A stretch of 64,000 bases of DNA from Peptoniphilus ovalis (GTDB lineage Bacteria > Bacillota > Clostridia > Tissierellales > Peptoniphilaceae): positions 248,001 through 312,000 of the forward strand of contig NZ_JAHLQO010000001.1 of NCBI RefSeq assembly GCF_018919265.1. The letters run 5' to 3'. How positions within the stretch are numbered: the first letter of the stretch is position 1; the number at the start of each line of letters is the position of its first letter. Made by a program: the position numbers and the translations under genes. Of the stretch, positions 18,001 through 25,849 are shown in pieces. The notes under the pieces are model-generated. The model did no database searches and was not told the DNA's origin. It saw nothing but the letters and a program-made list of their open reading frames with translations.

Positions 18001-19267
18001 CCTAAATAAAGAAGAAGCAGATGGATGGTTTAAGGGAAGTGCTGAGATTAAATTTGGAGACAAATTTAATTATAAGATTAGCATAAGACGTGATAGTGGA
18101 ATTGTCGACACAGGAATTGCTGATACAAGCTACAAAGAATGGTCTTTAGACGACTTATTCCCTTCAAAAAGAAATAATACTTTCAAGGGACTTAAATCTG
18201 TTCTTAGAGATTTTGTAATTGCTCCAGATGGATTTGAAGTTGAATATCTAATAAATGGAGAGTACAAAAAACAAAGTGAAATCACAAAAGATGATCTTGT
18301 AAAAGTAACAGGCATTAAGATGAAAGCTGGCAAGGCAGGATTTGCTGACAAGACTACTCAAGAATTTATCCTTCCAATGATGATTCCTGAGCTCGATGCT
18401 AAAATTGAAAATGGTAAAGTAATCTATATTGGAATTGACGGAGAAAAACACGAACTTGGAAATGCTGATGAATTCTTTAATTTAAAAGATTTAGTGAATA
18501 AAGATAAAGAACTATATGCTGAAAACAGCGTTAAAGATTCTAATACTGTTACTATTTATCTTGAAAAGGAAAGATTTATCAAACTTTACAAAGAATTCGT
18601 TGAAGCAGACGGAAAAGAAATTAAAAAAGACCGTCCAGAAGTTAAATTTGACATTTATCAAATTATAAAAATAAATGGCAAAGAAGAAAGAATTAAGTTA
18701 AAGGAACAATTGACTTTAAACGAAGCAAATAATTTTGTAGATAAAGTTAATCATCTTCCATTATTTAAAAAAGTTACAACTTTTGATGAAAATGGAAAAG
18801 CAAAAGTAGAGTTAATTGAATATTCTTATGAAGTTAGTGAAGTTCCAGTTGAAGGATACGAAGGTAAGGTATTTAAGTTTGATTCTAGTGATGAGTTGGG
18901 ATTTGTATTAAAAGCACAAAATACAAAAAAACCAAATAATCCACCAGACACACCTGAAAACCCACCAGAAGAACCTAACACTCCTCCGGGAAATCCTCCT
19001 GAAGAGCCAAATACTCCTCCAGGAAATCCACCGGAAGAACCTAATACACCTCCAGATACTCCAGATGAACCTGGTAAACCAGAAGAACCTGTCACTCCAA
19101 ATGTGCCAGAAAAACCTGAAAACCCAGATAAACCTGGTATTCCTAATAAACCAGATAATCCAAATGAAGTTCCAAAAACTGGAATAGAGGATAATTTTGG
19201 ACTAATGTTATTAAGTGGAGCAGTATTAGTTTTACTAATTGCTTACAGAAAAAGATTTGCAAAATAA
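12026..19267 (+). CDS. Giant cell-wall-anchored surface protein with Cna-B-like domain and VPKTG sorting signal
   Basis: From the ATG at 12026 this is a 2,413-residue protein. An in-frame ACG at 11990 would add 12 residues (TKKKYNLVFLIL) and complete a signal peptide cut after VFA. Order: acidic Ser/Glu/Thr-rich N-terminus to ~residue 115; charged, coiled-coil-prone region ~140–330; many beta-rich segments with repeated short strand motifs such as GKTYKLV and GNGETYKF; a Cna-B-like domain near 2190–2300 ending YEVSEVPVEGYEGKVF; a Pro-rich spacer with repeated EEPNTPPGNPP; then VPKTG, a hydrophobic stretch and KRFAK tail. It should be attached to peptidoglycan by sortase, most likely the class B sortase encoded 19 bp downstream. 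It is probably an adhesin (inference). Confidence 0.9.
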   Translation: MLLLFININVFAEESNSGNSTDSSIVSSPTEVEGTSENEVDKNIVAETEETSGVNETEYAADSHPDNNESDLLKDYGENHDVVEVNSEKPKSEEVPATTAEGEGTETSVENPENKPDDKNPEINTVSETENPKTEETKKNKNQVETSEDLKKLDEKIKNESDANKKKELQKEYNEKYLSEVEASGKEKLDEKILERFTDEERTKQFYEIQAKKKELAEKKEKGNLTQKDIDEYNKMLGEFDPPRLLNENEKTALDKFNKSIYIPGLDNASDEWNKKFEAYEKAKKDLENALNPENKSLDPEELKKLEDDFYKLQDAIQKGIKNGDVKAKFTKGEPEVNVFPLDFIGGLGNKIETEKIYIPDNTPINLLVQVNKDEDNKEFTFTITPDTPEKIGTEVPEADVKNLVFLNGNPANLTKNKDGSYSFTTNVEFGIAQLRFNMPGFKGPFHSGFRLKMKAGETEASKEFLITKKGYEDEANIAGPGSKEIKNAPEIDAGSTENSIVNSDTEKVIDFFGYLKKSNTYIDKVTFNSGNGESLPLSSVEITFTLPEFNGNKAEFINKSGLNYYKNTDGTYTLKLDTKTLGGKLTKDKDGKLFLDGKELTKENITDVILENGNKKVYIDEKGNSHNVEVNEVLEGGDYKVEGGKLDKNANGNYSEVGEFGKEIQDENFGKVRKLEKDGTTYILKGNKLISYTNEYKVFDGHVSNKDDKADSSVTSTVAGNQVTIVDGDKTSYGGTIIEDGIYDSNKKYFKKDGYTGFESALIDNGKRVDINYDEKDVVVDEKTKTKTVTIDGKTYKLVENAVFDKNGYIISNLEYKPGPTLVDKFGRLQNDITVTGNGETYKFTKTTKYKDSEGNEKVDTQKQTSGENIKVDSKARQIFVNNKNYVVDPSTGYEAIKGKYYYNGTKFVPADEKNIKKDKFFENLKETTLEKIIKEFYKDGDKEVNLENKTTLKGNKDDYFVSDGKTYVKKSDANGEYYVNVDDNLDVLSEKEIVKIVQTLGKDKNAKTLITDETSIFDAFRNAKFGLRFPGFLAGKDIVYNLKADVKAKYPAPVFNTETKKWEIKEISIFKDDKGKAAETKTVNKYFTLKNTKSTSSMFFKNKPEELGKIPDINFFNIFYRDGSDRDRDAYILNLLKITEEEKAKEENKKKVELLNLLQKELGRLYNGAKFELNKNKDGFVIKRDNKTINIDRSLLWEIGFTNNGGGIFPEDPDSTIIIEDHNMDNRLIYDEIIINDTKDKWEKAKKEFEDKEENKDKKFGNDEYFFLDQIDNIRFGVNPNYFDNRFVPLGQGFVITVEDIKTALNGNGEIGKDGDKFKIKVTRDAEKGQIRIKVLNAFYKKLENNKFESPVQKAYQDKINDAIKAADNLNANSKQDLIDSFATVVDKIHSSTTTTCYGKVTEKFNELISKIKDDDKDKSKKLTSIKDSLIKEIAKLKLGYLDNSKKEYKNDDMRFNAIRIELKPGTQIGGAMDNSKTKKLGITSVLNPMIDIPYTDEFGNILTNKDKYLNEEIENILKNGIGEGENKKSYTKADLKVEEKYREIYEEAYKRVNDKISNEEIEIKDLAADSNDNYRKYQPVAGSSLDFKDLSVNDKAIKNNAGKDINGFFDSKGNSIENKIKDKDLKETNAYKNLSNQEIDLSAYYMSKDGYNRKFYENFAAYKLAKEGQGPGIFKDESNWKKTICYEGLGKCIEIAGKDSNVDKTPAQDAAENSGAANSKFELTYEPSTVGPEEEKPKVDKDSNKNKIDLSKEDEDKKVDFKIDITVDKLTKDQKQIAEAMKSENNKDKQKDLLEGYNENGFYEYKNGLIIDFLPDVFELKNGETTITLNVDKVKLMANGANASFNEEGKFEEFEKNIKYLYVEDINEYLKTLPKDKAEVLKKAIDQAIAEKRIKENSKQQAVLAWLPTFEAPHGSSNQFTFKLENLNVNIKKFKEYADPRNLGQIYKNHAAFGNSASFLFDDKPVRITDGHKGDVNKYLQLLDEKGNVLNKEEADGWFKGSAEIKFGDKFNYKISIRRDSGIVDTGIADTSYKEWSLDDLFPSKRNNTFKGLKSVLRDFVIAPDGFEVEYLINGEYKKQSEITKDDLVKVTGIKMKAGKAGFADKTTQEFILPMMIPELDAKIENGKVIYIGIDGEKHELGNADEFFNLKDLVNKDKELYAENSVKDSNTVTIYLEKERFIKLYKEFVEADGKEIKKDRPEVKFDIYQIIKINGKEERIKLKEQLTLNEANNFVDKVNHLPLFKKVTTFDENGKAKVELIEYSYEVSEVPVEGYEGKVFKFDSSDELGFVLKAQNTKKPNNPPDTPENPPEEPNTPPGNPPEEPNTPPGNPPEEPNTPPDTPDEPGKPEEPVTPNVPEKPENPDKPGIPNKPDNPNEVPKTGIEDNFGLMLLSGAVLVLLIAYRKRFAK

Positions 19268-19286
19268 TTTGTGAGAAGAGGTTAAA

Positions 19287-19988
19287 ATGAAAAGACGTAA
19301 AATTTTATTAAATTTAATAATTTTTTTGGTGGCGATATTTTTCGCCTACCAAGTCTTTTCGTACATAAATAAGAAGACTGACGAGAAAAAATCTGTAGAA
19401 ATTTATTCCCAAATTGAAGAAAAATCTACTACAGAAGATGAAAAAATTGATTTTAATTATTTAAAGAGCATAAATCCTGAGATTATCGCATGGATTAAGT
19501 CTAGCGAAGGAAGCATTGACTATCCAATAGTTAAATCAAGTAAGGACAATAGTTTTTATCTAAGACATGATGTAAGTGGAAATAAAAATATTTTTGCATC
19601 AATTTTTATGGATTACAGAAATAATGGAATTCATGATGATTTTGTGCTAATTTATGGTCACATGACTAAAAATAATTCAATGTTTGGCTCTTTAAATAAA
19701 TTTAAAGAAAATCCTAACTATAAAGATTTTACTTTCTACACAGAAGATGGTGAGATTAAATCAAGAGCTGTCCTTGCAGGGATTATCCCTGGAGAAAGTT
19801 ATATAAATCCAAAAGATTATAAAGACTTTAAGAAGAGAAAAGAATTTTATAATCTTGTAAAAGATAATGCTGTTTTCGATTCTTCTTATGAATTAAAAGA
19901 AGAAGATGAGATGATAAATTTAATAACATGCACCTATGAGAGAAAAAATTCAAGGCTCGTAGTTGTAACTATAAAAGAAAACCACTGA
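19287..19988 (+). CDS. srtB: Class B sortase
   Basis: This 233-residue protein has an N-terminal membrane anchor (residues ~7–26) and a sortase domain. The catalytic triad is visible as His125 in LIYGHMTKN, Cys215 in NLITCTYE and Arg223 in NSRLVVV. The segment NYKDFTFYTEDG and the extra N-terminal helix region are typical of class B. Sortases cleave a sorting signal in surface proteins and link them to the wall on the outer face of the membrane. The gene lies 19 bp behind the surface-protein gene with its own AGAGG site, so its natural substrate is probably that protein's VPKTG signal. That differs from the NPQTN-type motif of staphylococcal SrtB. Confidence 0.92.
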   Translation: MKRRKILLNLIIFLVAIFFAYQVFSYINKKTDEKKSVEIYSQIEEKSTTEDEKIDFNYLKSINPEIIAWIKSSEGSIDYPIVKSSKDNSFYLRHDVSGNKNIFASIFMDYRNNGIHDDFVLIYGHMTKNNSMFGSLNKFKENPNYKDFTFYTEDGEIKSRAVLAGIIPGESYINPKDYKDFKKRKEFYNLVKDNAVFDSSYELKEEDEMINLITCTYERKNSRLVVVTIKENH

Positions 19989-20024
19989 AGTTTATGGGGT
20001 CACCACAAAGTTCAGTGGTTTTTA
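19979..20024. terminator. Bidirectional terminator between srtB and MATE gene
   Basis: ACCACTGAA (19981–19989) pairs with TTCAGTGGT (20011–20019) and is followed by TTTTTAT. It serves convergent genes. Its inner loop, with GGGGT and CACCACA, may add structure. Confidence 0.75.
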
Positions 20025-21344
20025 TAATTTATATATACTGCTATCTTTTTTAATATTACTGTAAAAATAAATTGAAAGCATAAATACTATGGCTTCTGAT
20101 ATTATTGCTCCGTAGAATAAATATTTTGTTCCCAAGATTTTCACGCAAAGGTAAAGTGCAAGGAATATGCAAACTGATCCTCTTAGCATATTTATTATTA
20201 TTGAATATCTTGGTTTTCCTATGGCTGATGCCATAGATGCTATAAATAAATTATGTCCCGCTAAGAAAAACATAAGTGCATAAATTCTCATTGGTCTAAT
20301 TGATGATTCAATCATTGATTTATTTTCCAAAAACATATTAAATAATGTCTCTGCTCCAAAAAAAGATATTGCATACATTATTAATGAAATTACAAATATT
20401 AATGCAAAGGACATATTTACGATTTTTCTACTTTTTTCCACTTCTCTTGATCCATGGTAGAAGGATAAAAGTGGGAGCGTGCCGTGACAAACTCCTTGAA
20501 ATGTTGAGTTTGCAAATAAGGACATATAGTTTATAACTGCATAGGGTGATATGAAGTTCGAAGAAAGATATCTCATTATAAATGTGTTAAATATAAATAC
20601 TATTGTAGCTGTGTTAAGCTCTGATATAAATTCTCCAAATCCATATGCTACTACTTTTTCAAGGTATTTTATACTTTCCTTTAGGCTCATCTTTATTTTT
20701 TCCACTCTAAGATAACCTTTATGTGATCTAAAGTGAATCCAAAATATTATTACCGACAAAAGCTGAGCAGTTCCTGTTGCGATAGCTGCTCCTCTTACTC
20801 CCATTTTAAATTTATCTATAAATATATAGTCTAAGATTATATTTGTGATACAAGCTGACAATGCTCCAATTATTGCAGTTCTTGGATAACCGTCGACTTT
20901 TACAAGCACTTCAAAGGCATAGGATATTATAAAAAATGGTGAGAATAAAATTATCACTGACAGATAATCTTTTGATAGATAAAATAAACTGGAGTCAGCT
21001 CCTAGAAAATAAATTATCTTATCTATAAAGATTAGTCCCAAAATTGCAAGTGTTGTTGAAAATAATATTATAAAGATGAGTATAAAGGTAAAAACTTTAT
21101 TTGCCTCGTCTCGATTTTTCTTGCCAAGCTCCATGCCAATTATGGTCTGGGCTCCAACTCCTGTAATTATTGCGATTGCAAATAAAAAATTGACATATGG
21201 CACTACTATTGTAATCGCAGAAAGTTCCTTTTCTCCTGCAAAATTTGCAACGAAAAACCCATCTACAATTGTATATATTGAGAAAACCCACATGGCAATT
21301 ATAGACGGTATTACAAACTTAAAAAATTGTCTTTTAAGACTCAT
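20022..21344 (-). CDS. MATE family efflux transporter
   Basis: This 440-residue protein has about 12 membrane segments in two related halves. It starts with MSLKRQFFKFVIPSIIAMWVF and has the MATE signature region IVDGFFVANFAGEKELSAI in the first helix pair, then the related segment for the second half after residue ~225. MATE exporters use Na+ or H+ gradients to expel cationic drugs and metabolites. It ends convergently with srtB at a shared terminator and is divergent from the LigB-type dioxygenase gene 119 bp away. It is clearly a different branch from the MepA-like exporter at 24483–25820. The substrate is unknown. Confidence 0.9.
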   Translation of the reverse strand: MSLKRQFFKFVIPSIIAMWVFSIYTIVDGFFVANFAGEKELSAITIVVPYVNFLFAIAIITGVGAQTIIGMELGKKNRDEANKVFTFILIFIILFSTTLAILGLIFIDKIIYFLGADSSLFYLSKDYLSVIILFSPFFIISYAFEVLVKVDGYPRTAIIGALSACITNIILDYIFIDKFKMGVRGAAIATGTAQLLSVIIFWIHFRSHKGYLRVEKIKMSLKESIKYLEKVVAYGFGEFISELNTATIVFIFNTFIMRYLSSNFISPYAVINYMSLFANSTFQGVCHGTLPLLSFYHGSREVEKSRKIVNMSFALIFVISLIMYAISFFGAETLFNMFLENKSMIESSIRPMRIYALMFFLAGHNLFIASMASAIGKPRYSIIINMLRGSVCIFLALYLCVKILGTKYLFYGAIISEAIVFMLSIYFYSNIKKDSSIYKL

Positions 21345-21463
21345 GATACACCTCTATATAAGGATTATATATCAGCTGCAAATTTTTATCAATTGAAGCA
21401 TACTTCACAGCCTTTAGTGGTATAAATAAATTATAAAACAATAAATAATGGAAGGATGATTAT

Positions 21464-22216
21464 TTGAAGATGCCTACAATTTTCATAGGACATGGATCTC
21501 CTATGAATGCTATAGAGAATAATGTTTATACAGAAAAATGGAAAGAAATTGGAGAAAAAATAGAAAAGCCAAAGGCAATACTTTCTATTTCTGCTCATTG
21601 GTTTACTAAGGGGTCTTTTACAACAAATGAAGCAAATCCTCGCACAGTTTATGATATGTATGGATTTCCAAAAGAGCTTTACGATATAGTCTATGACGCA
21701 CCTGGTGCTCCAGAACTTGCTGATGAAATTAGTAAAAAACTCAATATAGATATAGACAATTCATGGGGAATTGATCATGGAACTTGGTCTGTCTTACATC
21801 ACATGTATCCAAATAGAGATATTCCAGTTTTTCAAATTTCTATTGATGCAACTAAGGATGCAAGATACCACTACGAGCTTGGAGAAAAATTAAAATATTT
21901 AAGAGATGAAAAAGTATTAATTCTTGGCAGTGGAAATGTCGTTCACAATTTAAGACTTGTCGATTACAATAAAAAAGGTGGATTTGACTTTGCAATAGAG
22001 TTTGATAGAAAAATTAAAGAAGATATATTAAATAAGAATCACGAAAATATTATAAATTATAAAAACTATGGTGAGATAGCTGATCTTTCTGTACCTTATA
22101 TGGACCATTTTGCCCCTTTGTTGTACGTTTTGGGAGCAAGTAATAAAGATGCTAGCGTTCTATGCGAAGGTTTTGAATTAGGCTCACTTTCTATGACATC
22201 TTATATTTTTGATTGA
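21464..22216 (+). CDS. ygiD: LigB-type extradiol dioxygenase (YgiD/4,5-DOPA dioxygenase family)
   Basis: This 250-residue protein has the family motifs IFIGHGSPMNAIE at the N-terminus, SISAHWF near residue 45, GIDHGTWSVLHHMYP near 105–120 and MDHFAPLLYVLGA near the end. The histidines in these motifs form the metal site. Family members open catechol rings, such as DOPA, with O2 in plants and E. coli; the natural bacterial substrate is often unknown. The start is TTG at 21464, seven bases after GAAGGA; the ATG at 21470 is too far from that site. A ring-cleaving dioxygenase is unexpected in a presumed anaerobe. It is followed 51 bp later by the C26 hydrolase gene. Confidence 0.88.
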   Translation: MKMPTIFIGHGSPMNAIENNVYTEKWKEIGEKIEKPKAILSISAHWFTKGSFTTNEANPRTVYDMYGFPKELYDIVYDAPGAPELADEISKKLNIDIDNSWGIDHGTWSVLHHMYPNRDIPVFQISIDATKDARYHYELGEKLKYLRDEKVLILGSGNVVHNLRLVDYNKKGGFDFAIEFDRKIKEDILNKNHENIINYKNYGEIADLSVPYMDHFAPLLYVLGASNKDASVLCEGFELGSLSMTSYIFD

Positions 22217-22267
22217 TATTTGTGTTTTAAAAAAATAAAATATAAGTATGAAGAAATGGGGGATTTT

Positions 22268-23002
22268 ATGAAACCAATTATCGGTATTAGTCTTAATTCA
22301 CTTAAAGATATATCGCAAAAAGATGTTGGAGAAATTGGAACAGAAGGACAAGACTGGCAACTGCTTGCAACTGACTACATTAGAGCAGTTGAAAGAAATG
22401 GAGCAGTGCCAATTATTATTCCAAACCTTAAAAATATTGAAGACTTGACTCAAATTATAGATAAACTTGACGGAATAATTCTATCAGGTGGTCATGATGT
22501 AAACCCGAGAACTTACGGCGAGAGAAATAGTGGAAAGGCTGGAAAGTTCGACAATTTAAGAGATGCTTGCGAGATTTTCATCACTCAATATGCTCTAGAA
22601 AAAGATATTCCTATTCTTGGAATTTGCAGAGGATTTCAAATTTTAAATATCACCCTTGGAGGAACTGTTCATCAAGATTTAAAGACTGCAGGTTATCCAG
22701 AGCATTCTCTATCAAATTCTAATAGAAACGAAGCATCTCATTCTATAAAAATAATAGAAAATTCTCCTCTATTTGAAATATTTAATAGGGAAGAAGCTTG
22801 GGTAAATTCCTATCATCATCAAGGGATAAATACACTTGGAAGAAATTTAAAAGTTGCTGCAACTTCAGAAGAAGGCTTAGTCGAAGCAGTTTTTCTTGAA
22901 AATAAAAAGTTTGTGCTTGCAGTTCAGTGGCATCCTGAAATGATGTATGACAACAAAGATATGAATAAGATTTTTGAAAAGTTTATAAATTCATGTAATT
23001 AA
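22268..23002 (+). CDS. Class I glutamine amidotransferase-like (peptidase C26, PuuD-like) hydrolase
   Basis: This 244-residue protein is a stand-alone glutaminase fold. The nucleophile is Cys120 in LGICRGFQIL, and the His–Glu pair of the triad is in VQWHPEMMYD. SGGHDVNPRTYGE and the SYHHQGIN segment match the gamma-glutamyl hydrolase branch. Relatives hydrolyse gamma-glutamyl-GABA (PuuD) or other gamma-glutamyl amides. No putrescine pathway genes are adjacent, so the substrate is open. The start at 22268 is chosen because GGGGGA precedes it; the longer TTG frame from 22220 has no site. It ends at a terminator shared with the DUF4300 gene. Confidence 0.9.
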   Translation: MKPIIGISLNSLKDISQKDVGEIGTEGQDWQLLATDYIRAVERNGAVPIIIPNLKNIEDLTQIIDKLDGIILSGGHDVNPRTYGERNSGKAGKFDNLRDACEIFITQYALEKDIPILGICRGFQILNITLGGTVHQDLKTAGYPEHSLSNSNRNEASHSIKIIENSPLFEIFNREEAWVNSYHHQGINTLGRNLKVAATSEEGLVEAVFLENKKFVLAVQWHPEMMYDNKDMNKIFEKFINSCN

Positions 23003-23021
23003 TTATTAATTTGCAATTATT

Positions 23022-23046
23022 AAAACCCTCCAATAGGAGGGATTTT
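23022..23046. terminator. Terminator between convergent genes
   Basis: CCCTCC-AATA-GGAGGG (23026–23041) has an A-run before it and ATTTTT after it, so it can act in both directions. Confidence 0.8.
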
Positions 23047-23921
23047 TACTTATTGTTTGGATTTTGTCTGAAGTCTTTTAAAAGTTTCATTCCGTCCATT
23101 ATAAACGGTCTTGTTGTATTTTGATTGTACTCGACATCGTATTTTCCCATCAAATAATCTGAGAGTTCTCTTTCGTTCTTTACTACTACTGCTTGATAGG
23201 GCTCATTAAAAGAAAGTTTTTCTATAAACATTAATTTATTTTGATATGGCACAAGTATTCCAGTATGGCCTATAAATAAAATATTTCCGTCAATGTCGTT
23301 ATTGTCGTGAAACCACACATTTATCATTCTCGCCTTGGAATCAGCAAAGGAAATTCCTCTTTCTTTAAAAGTTTCTTCGATTTTCTTTATTTGATCATCT
23401 TTATTTGCACTTTCAGCTGCAGGTACTGGTGCAAAAAGTGTCTGAAATTCGCTCTTTTTAGTTTCATCAAAATCATCACTAAACTCACTTTCAATTGAAG
23501 CTTTGTCAAAGGCAAGTATGCTTGAATTGTCTTCAAGTTTTCTATTTATTTTTATATTTTCTCTGTCTAGTAAATAGGTATTAATTCTGCAATTTGAGCC
23601 AATTCTATTTTCTTTTTTATAAAACTCATCGACTGTGTCATTGTAATCAACTTTAAAGTCTTTTACCTCAGTAAATCCATCTGCAAAGGGAAGTTTATGA
23701 TTTACAAAAATATTGTAGTCAAAAACATTTTTTAAAAATTCTTCGATTATTTCTTCACTAATACCTGCATCTTTTAGATATAGCTTTACAATATCTCTGT
23801 CTTTACTTGTAGCAATATTTGAAATCTTTACTGATTCCAGTGCTTCTGTCCTATCTTTATTACATCCTGCAAATATAAATAAAGAAATTACTAATAAAAT
23901 TAAAATCTTAAATCTTTTCAT
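23046..23921 (-). CDS. DUF4300 family lipoprotein
   Basis: This 291-residue protein has a lipoprotein signal peptide ending FIFAGC, with Cys19 as the likely lipidation site, so it is anchored on the outer face of the membrane. The mature part matches the pattern of DUF4300 proteins seen in streptococci and clostridia: a central LFAPVPAAESANKDDQI segment, a later GNILFIGHTGILVPYQN segment, and a C-terminal SDYLMGKYD. The function of the family is not known. The upstream AGAGGT site fits the ATG at 23921. It is a single-gene unit. Confidence 0.82.
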   Translation of the reverse strand: MKRFKILILLVISLFIFAGCNKDRTEALESVKISNIATSKDRDIVKLYLKDAGISEEIIEEFLKNVFDYNIFVNHKLPFADGFTEVKDFKVDYNDTVDEFYKKENRIGSNCRINTYLLDRENIKINRKLEDNSSILAFDKASIESEFSDDFDETKKSEFQTLFAPVPAAESANKDDQIKKIEETFKERGISFADSKARMINVWFHDNNDIDGNILFIGHTGILVPYQNKLMFIEKLSFNEPYQAVVVKNERELSDYLMGKYDVEYNQNTTRPFIMDGMKLLKDFRQNPNNK

Positions 23922-24032
23922 AATCTACCTCTTTTTTATATAATAATTATATTGAATTAAATTGACAAATAAAATATTCATTGTCAATTTTAAATTATCT
24001 AAAGTGATTTTATAAATTAAAGTGAGGACATT

Positions 24033-24452
24033 ATGGGATTATTATTTAATGACGAAAAAGAAATAAAATATGCAGTACATGAAGAATTTAAAAATACAGA
24101 CAATTATATGGTAGCTATTAAGCATGATAACATTGGTAAGAATCTCTTGAAATTAATGGTTTCTGACTTGTTTTATACCATTGATTCAACGAGAACTTTT
24201 GTCATAAATTTTAATGAAGATGGGATTTATGAAAAGGAAATTTCAAATTCAATGAAAAGAGATTTTCTATTAATGCCATGGAGCGAAGTAGAAGATTTTG
24301 AAGTAATTGAGAAAAATAACAAGGTCTTTATAAAATTTAAACATATTGGAAAGGGAACTGGCTATGAAATTCCCTTTAATGGCAAAATATTTAATGATAA
24401 TAAAGTTAATTTTAAAAATTTAAAAGATAAAAATTTTTTTCAAATAATTTAA
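24033..24452 (+). CDS. Hypothetical protein
   Basis: This 139-residue soluble protein has no signal peptide or membrane segment. Alternating hydrophobic/charged strands in the second half (FLLMPWSEVEDFEVIEKNNKVFIKFKHI) resemble a small beta-barrel such as the bacterial PH-like fold, but this is only an impression. The start ATG at 24033 has GTGAGGA upstream. It is a single gene with its own terminator. I do not recognise a family. Confidence 0.7.
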   Translation: MGLLFNDEKEIKYAVHEEFKNTDNYMVAIKHDNIGKNLLKLMVSDLFYTIDSTRTFVINFNEDGIYEKEISNSMKRDFLLMPWSEVEDFEVIEKNNKVFIKFKHIGKGTGYEIPFNGKIFNDNKVNFKNLKDKNFFQII

Positions 24453-24461
24453 TGCATTAAA

Positions 24462-24484
24462 AAACAGCTCTAGGGCTGTTTTTT
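24462..24484. terminator. Rho-independent terminator
   Basis: AACAGC-TCTAGG-GCTGTT is followed by TTTTAT and preceded by A-rich DNA. It separates two convergent genes. Confidence 0.75.
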
Positions 24485-25820
24485 ATTTGCTAAATTTAAT
24501 TTTTAATTCATTATTAAAGCTCTTAATTTTATAAGCTACATATATTGCAACTATTAACTCTGTTATTACCATTGTAAACCAAATTGAGTTTGGTCCAAAT
24601 ACAGTTGGAAGTATATAGATTAAAATTCCGCTTATAAGCGCGCCCCTTGCAACAGAAACTATAAAGGAAGTTCTCGGCTTCATAATCGCTTGAAAATAAT
24701 ATGTTGAGAAAATATTAAAGGGAAGAAGCAAGAAGGAGATTCCATAGCTTGATAAAATAGCGGGTGCTAATTTTAATATTTCTTCTGTTGGTTTCATAAA
24801 TATATTTATAAATAAATTTGGGAATAACTCTATTACAAGAGTCCAAGCTATTCCAAAAAATGCCGCCGTTATTAAAGAATATTTTAAAGTTTCTCTTATT
24901 CTCTTTTCATTCTCAGCACCAAAATTTGCAGATATTATAGGCTGTGAAGCTTGGCCAATGCTGTATGCGCAACACTGAACAAAGGTTGATATATTTATAA
25001 TAACTCCATAAATTGAAAGCTCACTTGTTCCAAGATATTTTAAAATCTGTCTGTTGAAAAATATTGTTAAAATTCCCATGGCTATATCTATGAAAAAAGT
25101 TGAAAATCCTGTCTCAGTTATTTCTTTTATCATTGTTAATAATTTCTCCGGCTTTTTAATTTCAAGAGAATTCTTTTCACTTCTAAAATGTCTTAACATC
25201 ATTAAAAAAGAAAGGACTGATCCAATTGCAGTTGCAAGTCCAGCTCCCATTATTCCCATATCAAGTGTAAATACAAAGAAATAGTCTCCTATTACATTGA
25301 AAATTCCACCGAATAACACTGCTCTTGTTGCAAGAACAGGGTTTCCATCATTTCTTAAAAATGCTGCCAAAAATTGGTTAAATAAAAAGCATGGAACTAC
25401 AAATTTTATTGGGAATAGATAACTTTTTGCAAGATGCAAAAGTTCATCATTAGAGCCAAAAAATTTTAAAAGTTCGCTGTCAAAAAATATAATTCCTATC
25501 CAAGACAAAATTGACAAAAATAAAACACCTATTAAAGATGCTGTAAAGTACTCATTTGACTTCTTGTGATATTCTTCGGACCTTCCTCTTAAAATGGAAA
25601 AGTAAACTGATCCTCCAATTCCCATGAGAAGTCCTAAACTGTAAATTATATTCCACACAGGGCTTACAATTGCAAGAGCAGCTGTACCATCTGGTCCTTG
25701 ATATCTTCCAACCATTGCCATATCAACGATTCCATAGATTGAAGATATAAGTGCACTGCCAAAGGCAGCATAAAGATATTTTAAATACATTGGTTTAATT
25801 TTATCAGTAAGAAAATTCAT
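24483..25820 (-). CDS. MATE family exporter, MepA-like, behind an attenuator
   Basis: This 445-residue, ~12-helix MATE exporter has the N-terminal segment SIYGIVDMAMVGRYQG and GIGGSVYFSILRGR, typical of the MepA/DinF-like branch in Bacillota. It exports cationic compounds with an ion gradient. The gene has an AGGAGG site before the ATG at 25820. Behind that lies a ~90-nt leader that ends in a strong terminator hairpin, so expression is probably controlled by premature termination. If the leader is a mepA-type guanidine-IV riboswitch, the exported substrate or inducer would be guanidinium-related (inference). Confidence 0.9.
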   Translation of the reverse strand: MNFLTDKIKPMYLKYLYAAFGSALISSIYGIVDMAMVGRYQGPDGTAALAIVSPVWNIIYSLGLLMGIGGSVYFSILRGRSEEYHKKSNEYFTASLIGVLFLSILSWIGIIFFDSELLKFFGSNDELLHLAKSYLFPIKFVVPCFLFNQFLAAFLRNDGNPVLATRAVLFGGIFNVIGDYFFVFTLDMGIMGAGLATAIGSVLSFLMMLRHFRSEKNSLEIKKPEKLLTMIKEITETGFSTFFIDIAMGILTIFFNRQILKYLGTSELSIYGVIINISTFVQCCAYSIGQASQPIISANFGAENEKRIRETLKYSLITAAFFGIAWTLVIELFPNLFINIFMKPTEEILKLAPAILSSYGISFLLLPFNIFSTYYFQAIMKPRTSFIVSVARGALISGILIYILPTVFGPNSIWFTMVITELIVAIYVAYKIKSFNNELKIKFSK

Positions 25821-25849
25821 AAATCCTCCTAAAAATATAAAATAAAATT

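Noticed and set aside
18950-19070. Short direct repeats that might suggest a CRISPR array
   Set aside because: They are codon-level repeats encoding EEPNTPPGNPP inside an open reading frame, with no unique spacers of constant length.
18826-19095. Gly/Ser/Pro-rich minus-strand ORF
   Set aside because: It is the antisense of the proline-rich repeat spacer of the surface protein; the regularity comes from the coding repeats.
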